Of a stretch of 37,855 bases of DNA, positions 31,849 to 37,855 are shown in pieces. The stretch is taken from NCBI GenBank assembly GCA_964481035.1, contig CAYZSE010000011.1, forward strand, positions 1 to 37,855, in the 5' to 3' direction. Under the pieces are notes generated by a model. The model saw only the letters and a program-made list of their open reading frames with translations, did not search any database and was not told where the DNA came from. This DNA comes from JAAAPF01 sp964481035 (GTDB lineage: Bacteria > Pseudomonadota > Alphaproteobacteria > Geminicoccales > Geminicoccaceae). The position numbers and the translations under genes were made by a program. The stretch's first letter is position 1. Every line of letters starts with the position of its first letter.

Positions 31849-32514
31849 TCAAGCGGCCCGAAACCGCCACGCCCGCATCGGCTGCAGGAAAGCATGGCCG
31901 CGCTCGGTCACGATACCGTGACGGTGAAAGCGGGCCTCGATCTCGGGGCGGGCGTCGTCGATGCGGGCGGCGCGCGCGGGATCGACCGCGACCCAGCCGC
32001 GCATCTCCGCCTCGAGATCGGCGACCACCACGTCGTAGGCGTAGTCGAACCGGCGCTCCAGCGCCCAGCCCCGGCCGCCCGCGTCGGCGAGCGCGTCGAG
32101 GGCGCTCGCGCGCACCTCGCTCTCGTCGTCGAGGGGCTGCATGAACGAGAAGTGCGCGCCCTCGGCCAAGGGCTCCGCGACAAAGAGAACGCCGCCCGCG
32201 ACCGTCACGCGCCGGGCCTCGGCCAGGGCGCCGGCGGGCTCCGGAAAATGGTGCAGGCTGTTGAAGATCAAGGTCGCCTCGAACGTCGCGGCGGCGAACG
32301 GCAGGGCTTGTGCCGTGGCTGCCGCGACCGCCACGCCGGCCGCATGAGCGGCCCGGAGAACGGCGGGCTGCGCGTCGACGCCCGTAATCTGCGCGCCCTG
32401 GCGATTCAGCCAGCCGGCGAGCCCGCCCCGCCCGCAGCCGACATCGAGCATGGCGAGCCCGGTGAGCGGCGGTAGCGCTTCACACACGACCTCGGTATGA
32501 CGCCTCTTGTCCAT
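31849..32514 (-). CDS. class I SAM-dependent methyltransferase
   Basis: The product has 221 residues. AMLDVGCGRGGLAGWL is motif I of the SAM-binding Rossmann fold, followed by the acidic GVDAQPAVLR (motif II), AQALPFAAATFEATLIFNSL (motif III/IV region, FNSLHHF) and GGVLFVAEP (post motif). The fold resembles UbiE/COQ5-like enzymes that act on small molecules, but the substrate is not visible. Confidence 0.88.
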   Translation of the reverse strand: MDKRRHTEVVCEALPPLTGLAMLDVGCGRGGLAGWLNRQGAQITGVDAQPAVLRAAHAAGVAVAAATAQALPFAAATFEATLIFNSLHHFPEPAGALAEARRVTVAGGVLFVAEPLAEGAHFSFMQPLDDESEVRASALDALADAGGRGWALERRFDYAYDVVVADLEAEMRGWVAVDPARAARIDDARPEIEARFHRHGIVTERGHAFLQPMRAWRFRAA

Positions 32515-32588
32515 GCGCTGCCCTTCGCTTGGTGACCCGGCGCCCGGCTCCTTAGCGTCCGCAGCATTTCGAGGAAAGGCGCTCGCGC

Positions 32589-32810
32589 ATGCGCGGCAAG
32601 GACGTCGTCGCCGGGCTCGTCACGCTCTTGCTCGTGGCCGCGCTCGGCGCCGGCTACGTCGCCCGCCAGATCGACGGCACGCTGAGCCGGCACGGCTGGA
32701 TCGCGCTCGGCCTGGGCATCGCGGTCACGGTGGCGCTGGCCGCCGGGCTCGTGGGCCTGGCGCTTGCTTCCCATCACCGCGGCTTCGACGACGACGCGGG
32801 TCACCCGTGA
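32589..32810 (+). CDS. small two-helix membrane protein
   Basis: The product has 73 residues with two hydrophobic helices (VVAGLVTLLLVAALGAGYVA and WIALGLGIAVTVALAAGLVG) and a polar, Asp/His-rich tail. It is convergent with the 32824 gene. No family is recognised. Confidence 0.5.
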   Translation: MRGKDVVAGLVTLLLVAALGAGYVARQIDGTLSRHGWIALGLGIAVTVALAAGLVGLALASHHRGFDDDAGHP

Positions 32811-32823
32811 CCGATGCGGCGCG

Positions 32824-33039
32824 TCAGGCCGGCTCGAGCTCGCGAACGCCGCTGGTCGGCGCCGTCGCCGCGGTGGCGGCCCCGGCTACGGGCTCCGCCG
32901 CCGTCGCGGCCGCCCTTGCCCGATCCTCGCGGATCAGGCGCTTGGTCGCCACGAGCTGCTGGATGCCGATGGCGATCGGCAGGCCGAAGCCCAGGAGCGC
33001 CTTGAAGACGACGAACGCGACCGGCATGTCCATGGTCAT
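32824..33039 (-). CDS. small membrane-anchored protein
   Basis: The product has 71 residues with one hydrophobic N-terminal segment (PVAFVVFKALLGFGLPIAIG), a short basic region (ATKRLIREDRARA) and an Ala/Thr-rich tail. The methionine at codon 3 is an alternative start. It is similar in layout to small membrane proteins of unknown function; I do not recognise a family. Confidence 0.45.
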   Translation of the reverse strand: MTMDMPVAFVVFKALLGFGLPIAIGIQQLVATKRLIREDRARAAATAAEPVAGAATAATAPTSGVRELEPA

Positions 33040-33137
33040 GCTCCCACCAATGTCGACAGCACCATGAACATAGCCGCGCCGCCACCGGCGACCACCCGCC
33101 CCGCGAGTTCGCGGCGCTGCCGCGCGTCGAGCGCGCC

Positions 33138-33743
33138 ATGATGAGGCCGTCGCGACCGGGCCGCGGCGAGCCCGTCGTCAACCTGCCGCCGGTCACGCGC
33201 TGGCTCATCCTCGCGCTGATCGTCGTCGGTGGCCTCGACTGGCTGAGCGGTGGCCGGCTCTCGTATTTCCTCTACTTTCCGGGCTTCACGGCCGACCCGG
33301 TGGTGCTCTGGCGCGCCTTCTCCTCGGCCTTCGTCCACGCCTCCTTCGCGCACCTGGCGCTCAACGTCGTGGCGCTCGCCATCTTCGGCTCGGTGCTGGA
33401 GCCGCGCATCGGCGGCCGCTGGCTGCTCGCCCTGTTCGCCGCCGGCGCGGTCGTCGGCCCGCTCACCCACGCGCTGTTCGACCCCGCCCCCGTCCTCGGT
33501 GCCTCGGCCGGCAACGGTGCGCTCGCCGGCTGCGGCCTGCTCTTGGCCCAGCGCCGCCAGCTCGGTCGGCACGGCCCGCTGATGCTGATCTTCGCCGGCA
33601 TCTTCATGCTGACCAGCCTCGTCGGTTTCGTCTCGCCCTTCGCGAGCCAGATCGCCGATGCGGCGCACCTGGGCGGGATCCTGGCGGGCCTGCTGCTCGC
33701 CACCCGCATCCGCCTCTCCCACAGCGCGGTGTGGCGGCCATGA
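33138..33743 (+). CDS. rhomboid-family intramembrane serine protease
   Basis: The product has 201 residues and six or so membrane helices. The rhomboid features are there: FVHASFAHLALNVVALAIFG (His and Asn of the oxyanion region), LGASAGNGALAGC (catalytic Ser in G-x-S-x-G) and DAAHLGGILAGLL (catalytic His). It would cleave membrane-spanning substrates. The next gene starts inside its stop (ATGA). Confidence 0.88.
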   Translation: MMRPSRPGRGEPVVNLPPVTRWLILALIVVGGLDWLSGGRLSYFLYFPGFTADPVVLWRAFSSAFVHASFAHLALNVVALAIFGSVLEPRIGGRWLLALFAAGAVVGPLTHALFDPAPVLGASAGNGALAGCGLLLAQRRQLGRHGPLMLIFAGIFMLTSLVGFVSPFASQIADAAHLGGILAGLLLATRIRLSHSAVWRP

Positions 33744-35170
33744 GCGGTGCCGTGGAAGGTGCTGCCGACCGGGCCACGGCGATCGCGGGCGCGACCGCAC
33801 GGCTCGACGACGGCCGCTTTCAGGCGACGCTCGCCGAGCTCGTCGCCCACCCGACGGAAAGCCAAGGGGCGACCGCCGGGACGGCGCTCGACCGCTACCT
33901 CGACGCGGCGATCGCGCCGCGCCTCGAGCGCCTCGGCTTCACGTGCACGCGCTTCGCCAACCCCGCCGAGCACCCCGGTGGCTTTCTCGTCGCCGTCCGC
34001 GAGGAGGACCCGGCGCTGCCGACGGTGCTCACCTACGGGCACGGCGACGTCGTCCACGGCGACGCGGAGCACTGGTCCGAGGGCCTCGGGCCGTGGTGCC
34101 TCGTCGAGCGCGAGGGCCGCTGGTACGGGCGTGGCACCGCCGACAACAAGGGCCAGCACCTGGTCAATCTGGAGGCACTCGCGGCCGTGCTCGAGATCCG
34201 CGGCCGGCTCGGCTTCAACGTCAAGGTGCTCATGGAGATGGGCGAGGAGGCGGGCTCGCCCGGCCTCGACGCGTTCTGCGCGGCGGAGCGCGAGCGGCTC
34301 CGCGCGGACCTCCTCATCGCCGCCGACGGGCCGCGCCTCAGGGCCGACGTGCCGACCGTGTTCATGGGCTCGCGCGGCGTCGCCAACCTCGACCTCGAGG
34401 TCGATCTGCGCGCCGGCGGGCATCATTCGGGCAACTGGGGCGGCGTGCTCGCCAATCCGGGCACGATCCTCGCGGGCGCCATCGCCAGCATCGTCTCGGC
34501 CACGGGCCAGATCCGCGTCGTCGGCTGGCGGCCGCCGGCGGTGCCGCGGGCGATCACCGAGGCCGTGCGCGATCTCCGGGTGGGTGAGGGGGCCGACGTG
34601 CCGGCCCTCGATGCGGGCTGGGGCGAGCCCGGCCAGACGCCGGGCGAGCGGGTCTTCGCCTGGCCGAGCTTCGAGGTCCTGGCTTTCCTCTGCGGCAACC
34701 CGCAAAAGCCGCAGAACGCGATCCCGCCCAAGGCTGTCGCCCGCTGCCAGCTGCGCTTCACCCCGCCGCTCACGCCGGAGCGGATCGTGCCTGCGTTGCG
34801 CACCCATCTCGACGAGCGGGGCTTTCGGGCGGTCCGCATCGCGATGCCCGGGCCGGCGATGGCGGCCACCCGCTTGCCCCCCGACCATCGTCTCGTCCGC
34901 TGGGCCGCCGCCTCGATCGAGTGGACGACCGGCAAGGCGCCGACGCTCCTGCCCAACCTCGGCGGCTCGCTGCCGAACGCGGCGTTCGCCGAGACGCTGG
35001 GCCTGCCGACCCTGTGGGTGCCGCACTCCTACGCCGGCTGCAACCAGCACGCCGCCGACGAGCACGCGTTGCCGGAGATCCTGCGCGAGGGCCTCGCCCT
35101 GATGGCCGGCCTCTGGTGGGACCTGGGCGAGGGCCCGCCGGGCGCTCGAGCCCCCCGCCTGTGCATCTGA
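33740..35170 (+). CDS. M20-family metallopeptidase (dipeptidase-like)
   Basis: From the ATG at 33740, which overlaps the rhomboid stop, the product has 476 residues. Metal motifs in order are YGHGDVVHG (His101, Asp103), GRGTADNKGQ (bridging Asp135), MGEEAGSPG (Glu169-Glu170), a lid domain with GGHHSGNWGG, and the late VPHSYAGCNQHAADEH. The family covers carboxypeptidases, dipeptidases and deacylases. NNKGQ/HSGNWGG wording is closest to the peptidase/deacylase subgroup. It is distinct from the M20 carbamoylase at 2129. The natural substrate is unknown. Confidence 0.85.
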   Translation: MSGAVEGAADRATAIAGATARLDDGRFQATLAELVAHPTESQGATAGTALDRYLDAAIAPRLERLGFTCTRFANPAEHPGGFLVAVREEDPALPTVLTYGHGDVVHGDAEHWSEGLGPWCLVEREGRWYGRGTADNKGQHLVNLEALAAVLEIRGRLGFNVKVLMEMGEEAGSPGLDAFCAAERERLRADLLIAADGPRLRADVPTVFMGSRGVANLDLEVDLRAGGHHSGNWGGVLANPGTILAGAIASIVSATGQIRVVGWRPPAVPRAITEAVRDLRVGEGADVPALDAGWGEPGQTPGERVFAWPSFEVLAFLCGNPQKPQNAIPPKAVARCQLRFTPPLTPERIVPALRTHLDERGFRAVRIAMPGPAMAATRLPPDHRLVRWAAASIEWTTGKAPTLLPNLGGSLPNAAFAETLGLPTLWVPHSYAGCNQHAADEHALPEILREGLALMAGLWWDLGEGPPGARAPRLCI

Positions 35171-35239
35171 TCACGGCGCGCCGGGCCTCGCTCGGGCCAT
35201 CATCCCCGCTGCGTGCGGAGGGCGCGAGGGAGCTCGGCC

Positions 35240-35797
35240 ATGAGGATCGAGGCGTCGCTGCGGCAGACCGTGCCGTCGCCGCAAGAGCAAGAACTCGCCG
35301 TCGTGGTCTTCGGCCTGCGTGATGCGCGGCGCCGCGGCGGTGACGACGGCGAGCCGGTGACGGCCTCGCGGCGCGCCGCGGAGCGCGTCGTGCTCCGCCC
35401 GATCATCGCTTCGCGGCAAGGGGCCCTGGTGGCCCCTCGCGGGGACTGGCTGCTCGCCGCCTTCTTCTCGGTCGGCGCGGCCGCCGACGCGGTCGTCGCC
35501 ATCCACCACACGCTGCTCGCGCCCTTCGATCCGACCCTTCGGCGCCGCCCGCTGAGCCTGCGGGCGGCGATCGACCTCGCGCCGCTGGAGCGGGGCGACA
35601 CCGGCGCCGAGCGCGACGCCTTCGACGGCGCCTACCGGCTCGCGGCGAGCGCCGAGCCAGGCGACCTCTTGCTGTCGAGCCGGGCGTTGCACCGGCTCGG
35701 CGGCGCTGTGCCGGTCGCGAGCAGCCCGTCCACCGCCGGCGCGGTGGCGGCGGGCGCCATCCACCCGGCGGAAGGCGCCGCGGCGAGCGCGGGGTGA
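35240..35797 (+). CDS. class III cyclase-like domain, degenerate
   Basis: From the ATG at 35240 the product has 185 residues. The middle part reads like the second half of a class III adenylate/guanylate cyclase domain: GALVAPRGDWLLAAFFSVG (family K-x2-GDGxxAxF-S), AADAVVAIHHTLL, LSLRAAIDLAPL (family R-x-GI-x-G) and FDGAYRLAASAEPGDLLLSS (family N-x-A-A-R-L...A-x-P-G). One metal Asp (Asp69) is kept. The first metal motif (F-x-D-I-x-G-F-T) is replaced by VVVFGLRDARRRG, without Asp at the expected place. Activity is unlikely. The similarity is by pattern only. Confidence 0.5.
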   Translation: MRIEASLRQTVPSPQEQELAVVVFGLRDARRRGGDDGEPVTASRRAAERVVLRPIIASRQGALVAPRGDWLLAAFFSVGAAADAVVAIHHTLLAPFDPTLRRRPLSLRAAIDLAPLERGDTGAERDAFDGAYRLAASAEPGDLLLSSRALHRLGGAVPVASSPSTAGAVAAGAIHPAEGAAASAG

Positions 35798-35864
35798 CCG
35801 CCCGCCACCGAGATCGGCTCGATGGGGCCGAGCCGGGCGTGACGCCACCCGACCCGAGGCCCGT

Positions 35865-36557
35865 CTAGATCTCGACGAGTTCGCCGGCCCGCGGCGTGAG
35901 CACCGTCGAGCGCTCGACCAGCGGCTTGAAGACGTCCGGGGTGCCGGAAAGCAGATCGAAGGTTCCCCAGTGGATCGGCAGCACCGCGTCGACCGAGAGG
36001 AGCTCGTTGACCGCCATCGCCGCCGTTGCCGGGCCCATGGTGAAGCGGTCGCCGATGGGAACGCAGGCGAGGTTGGGCTGATGCAGCCGCTGGATCAGCG
36101 CCATGTCCGAGAAGATCTCCGTGTCGCCCATGTGGTAGATCGACTTGCCGTCGAGCTTGACGACGTAGCCGGCCGGATCGCCCATGGTGACGGGCACGCC
36201 GTCGCGCATGATCGCCGAGCTGTGGAGCGCCTGGACCATGGTGAAGGCGGCGCCGCCCCTCTCGACCGTCCCGCCGATGTTCATGGGCTCCAGCTTCTCG
36301 AGACCCTGGCCGCCGAGCCACATGCAGATCTCGTACATGGCGACGACCGTGGCGTCGAAGCGCTTGGCGAGATCCAGGGTGTCGCCGAGGTGGTCCTCGT
36401 GGCCGTGCGTCAAGACGATGGCGTCGACCTTGGCGAGACCGTCGGCATAGCCGTCAGGGTAGGTCGGGTTCCCCGTGAAGAAGGGATCGATCAGGATATC
36501 GAGGCTCGCGCCCCTGACGTGCACGGCGCTGTGGCCGAGCCAAGCGATCTGAACCAT
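35865..36557 (-). CDS. UPF0173 metallo-beta-lactamase-fold hydrolase
   Basis: From the ATG at 36557 the product has 230 residues, opening MVQIAWLGHSAVHV as in UPF0173 proteins; upstream in-frame codons are not conserved. The metal motif is VLTHGHEDHLGD (H-x-H-x-D-H), with later ligands in IYHMGDTEIF and the final LPIHWGTFDLL. The family is metal-dependent hydrolases related to UlaG; the substrate is unknown. Confidence 0.9.
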   Translation of the reverse strand: MVQIAWLGHSAVHVRGASLDILIDPFFTGNPTYPDGYADGLAKVDAIVLTHGHEDHLGDTLDLAKRFDATVVAMYEICMWLGGQGLEKLEPMNIGGTVERGGAAFTMVQALHSSAIMRDGVPVTMGDPAGYVVKLDGKSIYHMGDTEIFSDMALIQRLHQPNLACVPIGDRFTMGPATAAMAVNELLSVDAVLPIHWGTFDLLSGTPDVFKPLVERSTVLTPRAGELVEI

Positions 36558-36639
36558 GGCGGTGTCTCCCGGGATAGCGCTGCGCGGCAGCGGGCGCGCG
36601 CAAGGTGCCAAAGCCGCGTCCGCGCGTCGAGCCGGCCCG

Positions 36640-37065
36640 TTAACCCATCTCGCCGCCGGTGAGGCGTCGGCTCAGGCCGAAGCCCGCGGCCGCGGCGCCC
36701 GCCGTGAGCGCCGTTCCCCACGCGACGTCGACGATGCTCATGGTGATCGGCCAATGGCGTAGCGTGGCGAGGTTGGTGAGGTCGTAGGTGCCGTAGGCGA
36801 GAAAGCCGAGCAGCGCGCCGCGCCACAGCGCGGTGACGAGGCTGCCGGCGGCGAGCGCGGGCGCCACCGCGAAGACGACGACGCCACCCGCATAGACCGC
36901 GTAGAAGGCGGCGGCGACGGCAAGGTTCGGCTCGGGCCGGAGGAGATCGCCCAGCTGGCTCGCATAGAAGTCGCGGGCGATGACGCCGAGCCACAGCGCG
37001 TCGACGGCGAGGAAGATCAGGGCGGTCGCGAGGTAGGCGACGAGATAGGTCACGGCGCGGGTCAC
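36640..37065 (-). CDS. DUF2177 membrane protein
   Basis: The product has 141 residues with four membrane helices. LVAYLATALIFLAVDALWLG, FYASQLGDLLRPEPN and YGTYDLTNLATLRHWP are the signatures of DUF2177 proteins. Function is unknown in the family. Conserved Asp/Trp residues in the first helix and the Y-D-L-T-N motif are all present. Confidence 0.88.
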   Translation of the reverse strand: MTRAVTYLVAYLATALIFLAVDALWLGVIARDFYASQLGDLLRPEPNLAVAAAFYAVYAGGVVVFAVAPALAAGSLVTALWRGALLGFLAYGTYDLTNLATLRHWPITMSIVDVAWGTALTAGAAAAGFGLSRRLTGGEMG

Positions 37066-37118
37066 CTCCGTTGCGCTCGGGCTCGTTGAACGCGCCCGGC
37101 CGCGCCGCGGTTGCGGCG

Positions 37119-37140
37119 GGCGGCGGGATGCCGCGCCGCC
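37119..37140. terminator. hairpin between the YETV-repeat gene and the DUF2177 gene
   Basis: GGCGGCG (37119-37125) and CGCCGCC (37134-37140) pair perfectly around an 8-nt loop, 14 bp beyond the stop of the minus-strand repeat gene. There is no T-run after it, so a Rho-independent terminator is only a possibility. Confidence 0.3.
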
Positions 37141-37153
37141 GCTCGCGGGTGTC

Positions 37154-37855
37154 TCAGCTGTCGGCGCCGGGTCGGATGCCGAGGACGTCCAAGGTCTCCA
37201 TGGTGAGCTCGCCCGCCGGCAGGCCCTTGGCCTCCTGGAAGGCCTGCACGGCGCGCTGCGTCTGCCAGCCGAGCGAGCCGTCGGCCGGGCCCGGGTCGTA
37301 GCCCGCCGCCTGCAGCGCCGCCTGCAGGTCGCGGATGATGTTGGGCGTGGTGTTGGTCTCGCAGAGGATCGAGCGCCATTCGAGGCGGCCGTCCTTCACC
37401 TTCATCGTCGCCTCGACGATGTCGTACTCCTCGGGCAGGGGCGTGCGGACCTCGCGCGCCGGGGCCTTGAGCTTCTGGATCTCCACGGTCTCGTACTCGG
37501 CCGGCACCTCGACCTCGACGGTGCGCGCCGGCTCGACCACGACCTCCTTCTCGACGAGCATGGTCTCGGCCGGAACCTCGATCTCGCGGATCTCCGCCGG
37601 CTTGACGAGCACGGTCTTCTCGACGGTCTCGTAGACCGGCGGCACGTCGACGAGGCACATGATCTCGCCGGTCGCCGTGTCGATCCGCTCGATCGGCCCC
37701 CGGCCCATCTTCCAGGTGGTGTAGCCGGCCTTGACGAGCACCTCCTCGGTCACCGTCTCGTAGACGGCGGGGATCGCCTCGAGGCGGGTCTCGGCGGGCT
37801 TGACGACGACCTCCTCGGTCACCGTCTCGTAGACCGCGGGCACGGTCTCGAGGCG
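37154..37855 (-). CDS. YETV-repeat protein with C-terminal peptidoglycan-binding domain (runs off window)
   Basis: The frame is open to the window edge, so the N-terminus is missing; 233 residues are visible. A valine at the GTG at 37843 is internal to the first visible repeat and not the start. The repeats follow (V/I)PAxYETVxExVxVKPAExR, about 22 residues each, with at least four visible units separated by a KMGRGPIERIDTATGEIMCL insert. The C-terminal 60 or so residues are a PG_binding_1 domain (IIRDLQAALQAAGYDPGPAD, AVQAFQEAKGLPAG). I recall proteobacterial envelope proteins with the same GRGPI...GEIMCL insert and YKTV/YETV repeats. It is probably a periplasmic or outer-membrane protein that touches the cell wall. 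Confidence 0.8.
   Translation of the reverse strand, partial: RLETVPAVYETVTEEVVVKPAETRLEAIPAVYETVTEEVLVKAGYTTWKMGRGPIERIDTATGEIMCLVDVPPVYETVEKTVLVKPAEIREIEVPAETMLVEKEVVVEPARTVEVEVPAEYETVEIQKLKAPAREVRTPLPEEYDIVEATMKVKDGRLEWRSILCETNTTPNIIRDLQAALQAAGYDPGPADGSLGWQTQRAVQAFQEAKGLPAGELTMETLDVLGIRPGADS

Overview
The window is very GC-rich DNA that reads as the chromosome of an alphaproteobacterium, probably a Rhodospirillales-like lineage. The evidence is the ispH-thrB-rnhA block, the serC-serA pair near purA, the nitrogen-type PTS string ptsN-rapZ-EIIA(man)-HPr followed by ahcY, and uniform codon use throughout. Two runs of exactly 100 N (13638-13737 and 18214-18313) are scaffold gaps, so this is a draft or metagenome-assembled contig. 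I see no CRISPR array, tRNA, rRNA, prophage or insertion sequence.

Layout. 1-3424: the start of a SAF-domain (UxaA-like) protein, a VOC protein coupled to a secreted endonuclease/exonuclease/phosphatase protein, and an M20-family N-carbamoyl-amino-acid hydrolase. 3467-4663: a Sel1-repeat lipoprotein. 4978-10592: a run of five plus-strand genes comprising a large single-span membrane protein with a disordered middle, a small exported protein, a GT4-like glycosyltransferase, a 714-residue protein with a MurG-like C-terminal half, and a short unknown protein. 10703-18213: purA, then feoA-feoB-feoC on the plus strand, then serC-serA plus a third gene on the minus strand. 18346-20710: ispH-thrB-rnhA, followed by a 131-bp palindromic element. 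21063-23721: a hydantoinase and a hydantoin racemase in divergent orientation, and a membrane protein. 23815-27171: a HAD-fold protein without its catalytic residues, a GGDEF-EAL protein and an NnrU/ICMT-like membrane protein. 27140-31818: tsaE, ahcY, HPr, EIIA, RapZ, PtsN and a HAD hydrolase. 31849-37855: a methyltransferase, two small membrane proteins, a rhomboid protease, an M20 peptidase-like enzyme, a cyclase-like fragment, a UPF0173 metallo-hydrolase, a DUF2177 membrane protein and a YETV-repeat protein with a peptidoglycan-binding domain.

The most striking observation is the third gene of the serine operon (15115-15852). It looks like an ordinary SDR oxidoreductase, but it lacks the glycine-rich NAD motif and the YxxxK lysine. 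It has instead T-x4-F-x-G and S-x12-Y-x3-R, the two signatures of halohydrin dehalogenases, and it resembles HheC along its length. It sits 4 bp after serA, in a place where I recall relatives carrying hisZ. Other points worth attention are a FeoB whose G4 asparagine is alanine, a HAD pseudoenzyme, a GGDEF-EAL protein with an intact cyclase half and an eroded phosphodiesterase half, the glycosyltransferase cassette, and the palindromic element after rnhA.
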